Notes under the pieces: model-generated
Databases searched by the model: none
What the model was told of the DNA's origin: nothing
What the model saw: only the letters and a program-made list of their open reading frames with translations
Assembly: GCF_013314895.1 (NCBI RefSeq)
Contig: NZ_JABTYE010000004.1
Location: 186,001 to 250,000, forward strand
Origin: Cupriavidus gilardii
GTDB taxonomy: Bacteria; Pseudomonadota; Gammaproteobacteria; Burkholderiales; Burkholderiaceae
DNA length: 64,000 nt
Reading direction: 5' to 3'
Shown here: positions 24,843-33,330 of the stretch, in pieces
Numbering within the stretch: the first letter of the stretch is position 1
Layout: every line of letters begins with the position of its first letter
Translations under genes and position numbers: made by a program

Positions 24843-27563
24843 TTACGGCGCGAGCGCATGCCCAATCACCATCCCGTTGTCCTGCGTGATCCGGATCCAT
24901 GTGCCTGCCAGCGGCTGTTCTTGCTCGCCCGGCTTGGTGTAGTCACAGACCCCGCCGGGGAACACGTCGCGCAGCGCCGCAAGATCCGCCTCTCGCTGCG
25001 AACCTGTCCATGACGGATTGCGTTCTGCGTAGCCGGCATAGTCGCTGACCGCCACCGGCTTGAGCTGACATTGCATGGTCCGGGCATGGATCGGCTCGCC
25101 AGCCTCGAAGCGAGGATACGAAGAGGCCGGGAACATCGAATTGCACCGCGACGGTGTCTCGCTGACCTCGACGACGCCTTCCGGCGAATTGCTGCCATTG
25201 CCCTTGCGGAATACGGTGCTGAATCCGCCGAATCGTTGCGGCTCCGGAATAAAGTCATCCGCCGCGCCGGCCGTGGTGGCGCCGAAACAGCCATCGACGA
25301 TGTCCGCCGGCTTGTTCCGCACGACCTTTGCCGCGCGCGAATCTGCGGCGCGGTCATTGACCACCGCCGACAGCCATCGATCCATGCCGAAAAACGCCTT
25401 CTGCATGGCTGGCAGCGACCGCCCGGTGTGAGCGGGACGGGGCGCCTGAACGGGCATCGTATGGTGTGCGTTCGGATCGTGCGCGAAGCCGCCTACATTG
25501 GCCGTTCCGGTCCACATGACATGGTTGGCGAACTGGCCTGTCGCCGCCGCTAGGCGAGCACGGACAATGAAGTGGAAGAACTTCAGATGCATATCCCCGG
25601 CGCCCGTGAACTCGTTGTTCAGGCCATCGAGATTCAGGATGGCGGTACTGCGAAGCCCAGCCCCGCCATACATGATCATTCCCGTTTGATAGGCCCGCTT
25701 CAGCGCCTCGGAGTCCGCGCGCATGCGCTCCGTGCGCAGGTTGCCGTCGATGTCCTGGCCACCGATCTTGCGATTGAGATCGATGAACTGCGCCATCGTG
25801 ATCAGACCGGTGTTCAGCGCATTGAGTCCGTACTGAATGCCAACATTGCCCGTGAACGAACGCGCGAATCCGGTAGAGGGATCCACGCCAAGAATGTTCT
25901 TGTTGTGGTCGTTTACGTTGGGTCGCAGCCCGGTGGGGTTGGCCGGCAGCAGACTGACGGGCGGTGCGGGCAGGACGCCCATCGGCGCGCTGGTCACCAC
26001 GTTGGCGGGGCTGTACTTCTCGGCATTGCCGATCACGGCATTAAACACGGAGCTGTTGCCGGGGCCACCCATCACGTTATCGCGGTCGCCCTGGTTGGCC
26101 GGCCGCAGAACCGAGTCCGTCCGCGCGGCCCAGAAGCTGGCTTGCTGGCGAACGCTGTGATAGGTGCCATAACCGGACGCAGCGGCAATCTCCGAGTTGG
26201 TCCAGTTCAGCAGCGTCGGATCCGCGGCCCGCTTGGCGGCCGTCGCATTGTCGTAAGTCGGATCGTACGGACTGTTGGGAACAGGGGAGTAGGTGCCGTT
26301 CTGCGTCGTTCCGCCCTTCGTGTGATTGAGCTGGAAGTTGTAGAACAGACGGCCCTCCATGCTTTGCGGGCCGCCGTTATCGGGAAAGCCAGCGAGCATG
26401 ACGATGCCGTCGAGCAGTCCCGGATAGGTATCCGCAATCATGCTCTGTTGCATGGCCGATCCCGAGGAACCCCAGCCCATCGTGTAAAGGACCGGCCCGT
26501 TGGCCTTGATGAACCGCTCCTTGACCATCATCATGGTTTCGGCCGAGATGATGTGATTGCAGTTCTGACCGAAGTAATTCAGCGTGGAATTGGCGACTGC
26601 GAAACCCTTGCTGAGCGGCAAGTCATTCAAGGCATTGAAGTCGCCGGCAGCGCCGTTGGCGGAGTTGTTCGACCCTCCGACCGGGCCCATCGAACGACCC
26701 TGTACATACCAGCCGCCGCCACAGCTCTGTCCGAACGGGTAGACCAGTCGCCCGTTGAAATTGCCGGGCGGATTCAACGGGCTGGGATTCGGGTTCTTCA
26801 CCGGATCCCCCAGCACCGCGATCTGGTAGATGCCGCGATTGATGACGCCGGTCTCCAGCCGAACGATGTAGGGAACGGTTCGGCCGTCGAGCAGGGTGGT
26901 TGTCTCGACATTGGCGGGCGGGTTCGCCGGGTCGTACGGCTGCCAGACCGCGGTGCCCGACTTTGTCGCATCGTGATAGACCCAATCGACCCGGGTTGGG
27001 GCAGCGCAATCGGGATCGGTATTTGGCCCTGCGGTGAGCGTCGGGCCGCCCGGATAGACAGCGAACGCGTCGGTCTGGCAGTGGAAACTGCCTTCCTGGG
27101 GCGCGTAGAGGATCGGCCCTTGTATCGGGTATGCGGTCAGCGTCAACGATCCGCGCACTTTCGAATGGGCGCCTGGCTCGACCACTTCGATCTTGTTCTC
27201 GCCCTGCGTCAGCCCTGACACAAGGCCCAGCATCGATTTTCTCGAGGCATCGCGCTTGAAATTGGCGGTGACATCGACGCCGTTCAATTTGACCTTCGCG
27301 TCGGAAATATTGCCGCCATCGGCCTGGGTCAGCTCAATCAGCGTGTCGTTGCCACTGACCATGCCCTCGGGCGAAGACAAGCTCTTCACCGTGACCGCCG
27401 GTTTCGCCGGTTCGTTACGGTCGTCGCCTCCACATCCGGAAACGGCAAGCACCAGCGGCGTCAACGCGAGGACAGCCAATGGCCCGGCCGTCAGGGTTCC
27501 GCGCCGGCCTTGCCGCCGGACGGATCGATTGCCCGCTCTCCGCAGGCCGCTTTGCCAATCCAT
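24843..27563 (-). CDS. DUF6351-type large lipoprotein
   Basis: A 906-residue protein. The N terminus has basic residues, a hydrophobic stretch and a lipobox (LAVSGCGG) giving an acylated Cys near residue 44, so it should be anchored at the outer or inner membrane. A beta-rich domain follows (VKSLSSPEGMVSGNDTLIEL, AKVKLNGVDVTANF), then PQEGSFHCQTDAFAVYPGG and a long alpha/beta region with GRLVYPFGQSCGGGWYVQG and TMGWGSSGSAMQQS, which looks like an esterase/hydrolase core. The block order matches the DUF6351 family as I know it; no biochemical role is established for that family. GGAG lies before ATG 27563. Confidence 0.75.
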   Translation of the reverse strand: MDWQSGLRRAGNRSVRRQGRRGTLTAGPLAVLALTPLVLAVSGCGGDDRNEPAKPAVTVKSLSSPEGMVSGNDTLIELTQADGGNISDAKVKLNGVDVTANFKRDASRKSMLGLVSGLTQGENKIEVVEPGAHSKVRGSLTLTAYPIQGPILYAPQEGSFHCQTDAFAVYPGGPTLTAGPNTDPDCAAPTRVDWVYHDATKSGTAVWQPYDPANPPANVETTTLLDGRTVPYIVRLETGVINRGIYQIAVLGDPVKNPNPSPLNPPGNFNGRLVYPFGQSCGGGWYVQGRSMGPVGGSNNSANGAAGDFNALNDLPLSKGFAVANSTLNYFGQNCNHIISAETMMMVKERFIKANGPVLYTMGWGSSGSAMQQSMIADTYPGLLDGIVMLAGFPDNGGPQSMEGRLFYNFQLNHTKGGTTQNGTYSPVPNSPYDPTYDNATAAKRAADPTLLNWTNSEIAAASGYGTYHSVRQQASFWAARTDSVLRPANQGDRDNVMGGPGNSSVFNAVIGNAEKYSPANVVTSAPMGVLPAPPVSLLPANPTGLRPNVNDHNKNILGVDPSTGFARSFTGNVGIQYGLNALNTGLITMAQFIDLNRKIGGQDIDGNLRTERMRADSEALKRAYQTGMIMYGGAGLRSTAILNLDGLNNEFTGAGDMHLKFFHFIVRARLAAATGQFANHVMWTGTANVGGFAHDPNAHHTMPVQAPRPAHTGRSLPAMQKAFFGMDRWLSAVVNDRAADSRAAKVVRNKPADIVDGCFGATTAGAADDFIPEPQRFGGFSTVFRKGNGSNSPEGVVEVSETPSRCNSMFPASSYPRFEAGEPIHARTMQCQLKPVAVSDYAGYAERNPSWTGSQREADLAALRDVFPGGVCDYTKPGEQEQPLAGTWIRITQDNGMVIGHALAP

Positions 27564-27610
27564 GGTTGTCTCCTAATGTTTTATGTGAAAGCCGACGCCG
27601 ATGGTCCAAA

Positions 27611-27631
27611 ATATTCCGCTGACCGGAATAT
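27611..27631. promoter_or_regulatory. candidate IclR-type operator upstream of the DUF6351 gene
   Basis: ATATTCC-GCTGACC-GGAATAT has perfect 7-base arms and sits 48-68 bases upstream of the DUF6351 start. IclR family sites often have inverted TTCC/GGAA half-sites, and an iclR gene follows the DUF6351 gene. The link is inferred. Confidence 0.45.
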
Positions 27632-27931
27632 CGATTAAACATCGTTTTTATCAGCTGCCTCAGTCTAGAAGCCATGGGGAAGTTCTCAATGCGGGAACAC
27701 CCGAACCGTTGCCTGTATTTAGAATTGACATATATTCCATGCAACGGAGTAATGTCACGTCGGGGCCGCTCAATGGCCCTTTGGAACGACGCAGGATGCG
27801 TGCGGTGTCTTGCATCGGTTGGGCCTGGAATACGATGGAATCAACCAGCCGTAGCGCGGTGAGATGCGGGCAGGAACACCACTGAGGCCTATACAAATTC
27901 GGTTGTTCCATTAATTCGCCGACATAACTCC

Positions 27932-27949
27932 TTATTTCGGCCGAAATAA
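27932..27949. promoter_or_regulatory. 18-base perfect palindrome
   Basis: TTATTTCGGCCGAAATAA is perfectly self-complementary. It lies in a gene-free region about 370 bases from the DUF6351 start and 460 bases from the integrase stop. A dimeric repressor site is the simplest reading, but no gene is obviously attached to it. Confidence 0.5.
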
Positions 27950-28279
27950 TATTGGAAGCCGGCAACGCGAGAACGCGGGGCGGGGATAATTCCTCCTAAT
28001 GATCCAAAATGCAGGCGCGTCTCAACCCTGGGTCGCCAGGGAAAGAAGCTTCAAGTTTTTCTCGATCTGCGCTCACGAAATCCGGCACATATACCAGGCG
28101 CCAGCACGAATGCGACCGGGACATTTACGGCATGCGGACGAGCTCGCTGACTCGGGATGCCGCCGAGGCGGCGGTCTGGGTCTGTGTTACTTTTGAGGCA
28201 CTTTTGATTTGTGACCGATAATACTTCTTATGTTAAATATGGTCTGGGGCCCGGCTCCACCTCTGGTGGCCCCCGTTAA

Positions 28280-28323
28280 TTTGCAGAAGTTTGTTACCCG
28301 TTTTTGCATAAATTTGTTACCCG
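28280..28323 (+). repeat. two tandem 21-base repeats (GCA-N4-TTTGTTACCCG), island left end
   Basis: Two 21-base copies at 28280-28300 and 28303-28323 differ at two positions and share TTTGCA and TTTGTTACCCG. They stand about 90 bases beyond the integrase stop. Related TTTGTTAC copies recur at 42.56 and 43.33-43.35 kb. This arrangement suits recombinase arm or core sites at an element end. Confidence 0.6.
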
Positions 28324-28410
28324 CCCCCTAGGCGCTCACCTTTCGGATGCTGGCAGTTCCGATGACGCCTTGTTCGTCCGTACAGCCCGCTGTGGACGCC
28401 CTTGCGGGTG

Positions 28411-30144
28411 TCATTTGGCCCCAAATGCCTCTCCGATCTGCCGGGCCCGTTTGACTTCATCGCTATGCAGATAGACCGACGTCGTCGACACGGACGCATG
28501 CCGCAGGTTGTCTCGAACGATGGTCAGTTCCGCGCCGCTTCCTAGCGCGTGTGTGGCGTGCGTATGGCGCATCCAGTGTGGACTGGCGCGGCGCAGCTTG
28601 TCCGCGGCCGCGGGATGGTCCGCACCAATGACATCCGCAGCCAGCTTGAAGAACCGCTTCACCACATGCCATAGCCGCGTGCTCGAGATGCCGATCTCGG
28701 GCTCGCCGCCCAGATCACCGACCAGGCGAACCTCGGGACGCCACAAACGCCGACTGATGGGCAGTCCGCGTTCCGTCAGGTAGCGCTCCACCGCCCGTCG
28801 CGCCAACGGGGGCATTGCCACGTTGCCGCTGCGGCCGCCCTTGCCGGTCAGCTTGAGCCATTCGTCGCCTTGCGCGTCGGTCCAGACATCCCCGAGCGTG
28901 GCTCCTACCAGCTCGCTGGGGCGTAGCCCGGTCGCATAGGCAAAATCCAGCACGAAGCGCAGGCGCTGCGCCGCGGCGGCCTCCCAGCCGTGGGACCATT
29001 CGAGCCCGTCAGCAATGGTCCGCACTAACTTCCATTCACCGTCGGTAAAGGCGCGCGAATTGTCCAGCGCCGCGGTGCGGCCGCCGCCGCGCACCTTGAT
29101 GCCGGCGAAGGGATTGGCCAGCACGTAGCGTTGCTCGACCAGCCAGCGGAACATCGCCCCAAGGATCGACAGCGCATGGGCGACCGAGCGTGCGGCCAGC
29201 GCACCGGTGAACGGCCGCCAGTCCGGCGACGAGCGCGGGCGTGGCGGCCCGACCCACCGCTCTCGCGGCATGGGCCGCCGCAGGAAGGTGCGGTAGGCCA
29301 CGGCGTCTTCGGTGGTCAACGACGACAGCGGCCGCTGACGCTCGACGATGGCCCACAGCATCAGCCGTTCCGCTTCCTTGCGGTAGGTGCGATGAGTGGC
29401 CGGCGACTCGTGCAGTGCCAGCCAGGCCTGCACCGCCTCGTAGTCGTTGTCCGCGGTCAAGGTGCACGTCGCGCGCGGGGCGCGAAAGCGCCCTTCGGAG
29501 CCGTCGACCTGATGGGGCAAGCGTAGTTGCTCCCACGGCACGACGCTGCTGCGCCGCTCCTGCACGATCAGCGCGCGGGCCCGCTCGGTCAGCTCAGGAT
29601 GCGCGGCGAAGAACGCCTCGATCTGTCTGGCACCGGTAGCGCCCAGCCCGGGGATGGTTGCCCACCAGCGTCGACGCCTGGGCACGCGCACCGTCAGCGC
29701 CGCCAGCGTCTCGATGCCGTGGGCGCGCAAGGCAGCGACGGCGCGAGCCGGCAGCCAGCGACTGATGTCGTCGGTGATCGCTGGCTGTGGCGTGGGCAGC
29801 GTGCGCAAGACCTCAATAGCACGGTCGGCCGCCCTGCCCTGCGCCACCCGCGCCGACGCCGGTATCTCGAACAACGCGGCCAGATCGTCGCGGCCGCGCT
29901 CGCGTGCCAGCGAGGCGAGCCGGCGGCGAATGCGGCCCAGCACGGCGCGCGAGGATTGGCCGCGCGCCCTCTCCTCTCCCAGGTATTGCGCCACGGCTTG
30001 CCGGGAGCTGAGGCCGGCATGCCAGGCACGCAGCGCGGCCAGGGAGGCGGCATCGGGGAATGCCGTGGAAGCATCGGCGGAGGCCGTATCCATACCCGTG
30101 CTGGCGGCAGATGCGGAGTTCGGTAGGGTCAGGCGCGATTTCAT
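28411..30144 (-). CDS. tyrosine site-specific recombinase (phage integrase family) with N-terminal DUF3701-like domain
   Basis: A 577-residue integrase. Residues ~35-185 resemble the DUF3701 integrase-associated domain (LRAWHAGLSSRQAVAQYL, helix-hairpin-helix WWATIPGLGATGARQIEAFF). A SAM-like core-binding domain follows (THRTYRKEAERLMLWAIVER). The C-terminal catalytic domain shows Arg in YATGLRPSEL, Lys in LTGKGGRSG, HWMRHTHATHAL (His-x-x-Arg), and LRHASVSTTSVYLHS with the nucleophile Tyr. All catalytic residues appear intact, so it may be active. It lies at the left edge of the metal-resistance island, beside the tandem repeats, and is transcribed outward toward them. Confidence 0.9.
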   Translation of the reverse strand: MKSRLTLPNSASAASTGMDTASADASTAFPDAASLAALRAWHAGLSSRQAVAQYLGEERARGQSSRAVLGRIRRRLASLARERGRDDLAALFEIPASARVAQGRAADRAIEVLRTLPTPQPAITDDISRWLPARAVAALRAHGIETLAALTVRVPRRRRWWATIPGLGATGARQIEAFFAAHPELTERARALIVQERRSSVVPWEQLRLPHQVDGSEGRFRAPRATCTLTADNDYEAVQAWLALHESPATHRTYRKEAERLMLWAIVERQRPLSSLTTEDAVAYRTFLRRPMPRERWVGPPRPRSSPDWRPFTGALAARSVAHALSILGAMFRWLVEQRYVLANPFAGIKVRGGGRTAALDNSRAFTDGEWKLVRTIADGLEWSHGWEAAAAQRLRFVLDFAYATGLRPSELVGATLGDVWTDAQGDEWLKLTGKGGRSGNVAMPPLARRAVERYLTERGLPISRRLWRPEVRLVGDLGGEPEIGISSTRLWHVVKRFFKLAADVIGADHPAAADKLRRASPHWMRHTHATHALGSGAELTIVRDNLRHASVSTTSVYLHSDEVKRARQIGEAFGAK

Positions 30145-30235
30145 GGGCGCCAGTTTAGCGCACCGAAATGGCTATTATGATAAGCATACTGTGCCGTTCG
30201 TATTTTGGCGAGAATGGCTCGGAGCCCCGCTAGGC

Positions 30236-30354
30236 TCTACAAACCTTGACCGTCTTGTAGAACATTGATGACGCCCACCGGGGAACGTCTATCGAACTCG
30301 GCCATCGCAATGCGGCATTGGTAACGCCTGTAATGATCTCTACACAGTTGTAGA
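30236..30354. promoter_or_regulatory. candidate chromate-responsive operator region upstream of chrB
   Basis: TCTACA-CAGT-TGTAGA at 30339-30354 is a 16-base palindrome 30 bases before chrB. A second pair of the same half-sites, TCTACA (30236-30241) and TGTAGA (30256-30261), is spaced wider. TTGTAGAACA is repeated exactly at 30255-30264 and 30348-30357. A weak promoter TTGGTA-N17-TACACA overlaps the proximal palindrome. ChrB proteins are chromate-responsive regulators, so they are the natural candidate to bind here. Confidence 0.55.
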
Positions 30355-30383
30355 ACACGCTACGAAGGCCTACGCTTGCAGCG

Positions 30384-31343
30384 ATGACATACCTCGCTGC
30401 TCCCTGGCTCCTCCTTCTCGTTACGCTGCCCGCTGGCAGCACCACCGCTCGCATGCGGTTATGGCGCGCCGTGAATGCGCTTGGCTGCGCCACGCTGCGC
30501 GATGGCGCCTACTTGCTTCCTGCGTCCCCCGAACGCGCCGAGCGGCTGAACCTGTTGGCCACGGATGTGCGTCGTCACCAGGGAGAGGCTTGGCTCTTGG
30601 CTGTCAGCGCCGATGGGGAGCAGGAGCGCGCCTTTGCACTGTTGTTCGACCGCTCGCCGGACTACGCCCAGTTGCAGGCGGACATCGATCAAAGCGGCGC
30701 CGCTCTTGCGCAAAGCAATGCCGCCGAAGTCCGGCGCTTGCTTGACCGTTACCAACGCGCCATCAACGCCATTCGTGCCGTCGACTTTTTTCCCAACGAC
30801 GCGTCCAACCGAGTGTCCGCGAGCTGGGACGCATTTCAGCGCGGGGCCGGTCGGGTTCTCTCGCCAGGTGAGCCGCACGCGGCGGACATGGGCATCGTTC
30901 CCAGGGATCCCGCCCAGTACCAGGGACGCCGCTGGGCAACACGGCGACATATTTGGATTGACCGCATCGCCTGCGCCTGGCTGATTCAGCGCTTCATTGA
31001 TCCGCACGCGACATTCCTCTGGCTTGCTGATCCGCAGGCGTGTCCCGATGACGCGCTTGGATTCGATTTCGACGGTGCCGCTTTCACGCACGTGGGCCAG
31101 CGCGTCAGTTTCGAGGTGTTGTTGGCCAGCTTTGGGCTGGAGGAAGACCGCGCCCTTGCCCGCATCGCCGCGATCGTCCATGCCCTGGATGTCGGCGGGG
31201 ACCCGCCCGCGGAGGCCGCCGGTCTCGAAGCGATGCTGTCAGGGCTGCGGCAGACCGCTCGGGACGACGACCAATTGCTCGCCGAAGGCATACCGGTTCT
31301 GAGCGCGTTGCATCGTCATTTCAGCACCCGGCCCAAGCGCTGA
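30384..31343 (+). CDS. chrB: chromate resistance protein/regulator ChrB
   Basis: A 319-residue ChrB. The N-terminal region (LVTLPAGSTTARMRLWRAVNALGCATLRDGAYLL) is the usual winged-helix-like part, followed by a charged helical segment and the C-terminal ChrB domain (RRHIWIDRIACAWLIQRFIDPHATFLWL, DFDGAAFTHVGQRVSFEVLLASFGL). ChrB is a chromate sensor needed for induction of chrA in Cupriavidus and Ochrobactrum systems. It lies 22 bases upstream of chrA, with repeated operator-like sequences in front. Confidence 0.92.
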   Translation: MTYLAAPWLLLLVTLPAGSTTARMRLWRAVNALGCATLRDGAYLLPASPERAERLNLLATDVRRHQGEAWLLAVSADGEQERAFALLFDRSPDYAQLQADIDQSGAALAQSNAAEVRRLLDRYQRAINAIRAVDFFPNDASNRVSASWDAFQRGAGRVLSPGEPHAADMGIVPRDPAQYQGRRWATRRHIWIDRIACAWLIQRFIDPHATFLWLADPQACPDDALGFDFDGAAFTHVGQRVSFEVLLASFGLEEDRALARIAAIVHALDVGGDPPAEAAGLEAMLSGLRQTARDDDQLLAEGIPVLSALHRHFSTRPKR

Positions 31344-31365
31344 TCTCTCACTTACCTATGCACCA

Positions 31366-32556
31366 ATGAAAGCCGATCGCACTACCGTTCCGTCCCCCTC
31401 AGGGGGGTCTTACACCCTGTGGCAACTGGTGGCGTACATGCTGCGCCTGGGCACCCTGGGCTTTGGCGGCCCCGTGGCGTTGGCTGGCTATATGCATCGC
31501 GACCTTGTCGAGTCGCGCAACTGGTTCACCGAGGCCGACTACAAGGAAGGACTGGCCCTGGCCCAATTGGCGCCCGGCCCGCTGGCAGCACAGCTTGCCA
31601 TCTATCTCGGTTTTGTCCACTACCGTATTGCCGGCGCGACCCTGGTCGGCATCGCCTTTGTGCTTCCGTCCTTCCTCATGGTGTTGGCGCTGGGTTGGGC
31701 ATACGTGCGCTTTGGCGGCCTGACGTGGATGCAGTCGGTCTTCTACGGCGTGGGTGCCGCGGTGATCGGAATTATCGCGATCAGTGCGTACAAGCTGACG
31801 CGCAAGAGTGTTGGCGGTGACCCCTTGCTCTGGACCATCTATGCCGTCCTGGTCGCGGTCACCATCATCACGGAATCAGAGATCGCGTGGCTGTTCATTG
31901 CCGCCGGCGTCCTCGTGTGGTTCTGGCGCGCGCCGCCGAAGTGGTTCAAACAAGGTGGCATGCCGATCGCTGCTGCGTGGCAAATTGCGCCGGGCTCGGG
32001 AATTTTGACCAACTTCGATTTGCCGTTGCTGACGCAGATTGGGTTGTTCTTTGCCAAGGCTGGCGCCTTCGTCTTCGGCTCGGGCCTTGCCATCGTTCCG
32101 TTCCTGTACGGCGGCGTCGTGACCGAGCATCAATGGCTCAACGAAAAGCAGTTCGTCGATGCGGTAGCGGTGGCGATGATTACGCCGGGTCCCGTCGTCA
32201 TCACGGTGGGCTTTATCGGCTATCTGGTGGCTGGGCTTCCCGGGGCCATCGTCGCTTCGTTGGCCACCTTCCTGCCGTGCTATCTGTTCACCGTGATTCC
32301 GGCGCCCTACTTCAAGAAGTACGGGAAGCTGCCTGCCATTGTCGCCTTCGTGGACGGCGTGACAGCCGCCGCAGTCGGGGCCATCACGGGCGCCGTCGTT
32401 GTGCTGGCTAAACGTTCCATTATCGATGCACCCACACTGGTGTTGGCGATCGTGACCGTGCTGCTGCTTTGGCGATTCAAGAAGTTGCCGGAACCGGCGA
32501 TTGTCGCTGGCGCCGCGGCAGTGGGTCTCCTGGTGTATCCGCTGCTGCGGTCCTGA
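31366..32556 (+). CDS. chrA: chromate efflux transporter ChrA
   Basis: A 396-residue inner-membrane protein of the long-chain CHR family, with two homologous halves of about six segments each. The first half has LRLGTLGFGGPVALAGYMHRDL and LAQLAPGPLAAQLAIYLG; the second has FFAKAGAFVFGSGLAIVPFL and MITPGPVVITVGFIGYLVAG, the paired F-G-G-P and P-G-P motifs of the family. It exports chromate using the membrane potential. Length and position behind chrB match classical chromate determinants such as that of pMOL28. Confidence 0.95.
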   Translation: MKADRTTVPSPSGGSYTLWQLVAYMLRLGTLGFGGPVALAGYMHRDLVESRNWFTEADYKEGLALAQLAPGPLAAQLAIYLGFVHYRIAGATLVGIAFVLPSFLMVLALGWAYVRFGGLTWMQSVFYGVGAAVIGIIAISAYKLTRKSVGGDPLLWTIYAVLVAVTIITESEIAWLFIAAGVLVWFWRAPPKWFKQGGMPIAAAWQIAPGSGILTNFDLPLLTQIGLFFAKAGAFVFGSGLAIVPFLYGGVVTEHQWLNEKQFVDAVAVAMITPGPVVITVGFIGYLVAGLPGAIVASLATFLPCYLFTVIPAPYFKKYGKLPAIVAFVDGVTAAAVGAITGAVVVLAKRSIIDAPTLVLAIVTVLLLWRFKKLPEPAIVAGAAAVGLLVYPLLRS

Positions 32557-32603
32557 AACCCTGATGCGGGCGGCCAGGCACCCGTACCCATGAGGAGACG
32601 ACC

Positions 32604-33062
32604 ATGAAATGGGTCACCCGCGAAAGGCCAAAGATCGACCGCATTGCCTGTCCTTGGCTGATCGCCCGCTATATCGATGAGACGCCTGAGTTTTTGTATG
32701 TGCCGCCGGCCGACGTATTGGCTGTTGCACAAAGCACTGGCGCCGTTCCATATGATGTGCCCGATGTGGAGTTGTCGCATGTCGGCGACCATTGCAGCTT
32801 CGATGCCTTTCTCGATAAGTACGGATTAGCCGAGCCGGCCCTGCAGCAGCTTGCCGCCATCGTGCGTGGCGCGGACACATCGAGGCTGGACCTCACGCCA
32901 CAGTCGGCGGGACTTTATGCCATCTCGCTCGGTTTATCGCGGCGCTTTGCCGACGATCACGAGATGCTTCGCCATGGCATGGTTCTCTACGATGCGCTGT
33001 ACGCCTGGTGCAGGGATTGCCAATCGGAGACGCACAACTGGCCACCAGCGCAACGCATCTGA
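32604..33062 (+). CDS. stand-alone ChrB C-terminal-domain protein
   Basis: A 152-residue protein that corresponds only to the C-terminal half of ChrB: RPKIDRIACPWLIARYIDETPEFLYV lines up with the IDRIACAWLIQRFIDPHATFLWL segment of the full ChrB encoded upstream. It ends in SETHNWPP, a feature of this family. GGAG precedes ATG 32604 and the gap to chrA is 47 bases, so it belongs to the chr operon. It lacks the DNA-binding half and may be a chromate-binding or redox accessory protein (inference). Confidence 0.85.
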   Translation: MKWVTRERPKIDRIACPWLIARYIDETPEFLYVPPADVLAVAQSTGAVPYDVPDVELSHVGDHCSFDAFLDKYGLAEPALQQLAAIVRGADTSRLDLTPQSAGLYAISLGLSRRFADDHEMLRHGMVLYDALYAWCRDCQSETHNWPPAQRI

Positions 33063-33090
33063 ACGCAGCAGCTGGCAGCCTGCTGCGAGA

Positions 33091-33225
33091 TCAATGGCAA
33101 TGTCGAATGCCAGTCTTGTGGTCCATATGGCAGCCATTTCGATCGGTGCCGCCGCTATGCGACCACGCCGCAGTAGACGCGAAACCGAGGACCGCAAAGA
33201 TAAGAACAATGGCGCTGCGCAGCAT
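33091..33225 (-). CDS. small secreted YHYH-like protein (44 residues)
   Basis: Found by direct translation of the minus strand: a hydrophobic signal peptide (LRSAIVLIFAVLGFASTAAW) followed by a mature part of only ~22 residues, SHSGGTDRNGCHMDHKTGIR then HCH. This matches the short YHYH-domain peptides (SGGTdxxGCHxxxkTGxyHCH). GGAG stands six bases before the ATG. Three Cys/His clusters in so short a peptide suggest metal binding in the periplasm. It lies between the chromate operon and the RND operon, on the RND strand. Confidence 0.75.
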   Translation of the reverse strand: MLRSAIVLIFAVLGFASTAAWSHSGGTDRNGCHMDHKTGIRHCH

Positions 33226-33281
33226 GATGTCTCCGTCCGTCTAGTGTTGATTTGACGGTAAGGTAGCACCGAAGACGCATT

Positions 33282-33311
33282 TGGCCATCCCTTCGCAAGG
33301 AGGGATGGCCA
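33282..33311. terminator. strong hairpin, 11-base perfect stem
   Basis: TGGCCATCCCT at 33282-33292 pairs with AGGGATGGCCA at 33301-33311 across an 8-base loop. It stands just beyond the stop of the last gene of the RND operon (33331, minus strand). No T-run follows, but the stem is strong enough to stop or protect the transcript. Confidence 0.65.
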
Positions 33312-33330
33312 CCTCCTCAAGCGCGGAGGC

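Larger units (their letters stand above)
27564..28410. other. 847-base gene-free region with palindromes and repeats
   Basis: No frame here resembles a protein. The region is more AT-rich than its neighbours and contains an inverted repeat ATATTCC-N7-GGAATAT at 27611-27631, an 18-base perfect palindrome at 27932-27949, and two TTTGTTACCCG-type repeats at 28280-28323. It marks the passage from the DUF6351 gene to the integrase of the accessory island. Confidence 0.6.

Noticed and set aside
28317..28499. A 60-codon minus-strand frame overlapping the integrase end
   Set aside because: It runs through the integrase 3' end in another frame and has an Arg-rich, unstructured sequence with no start signal.
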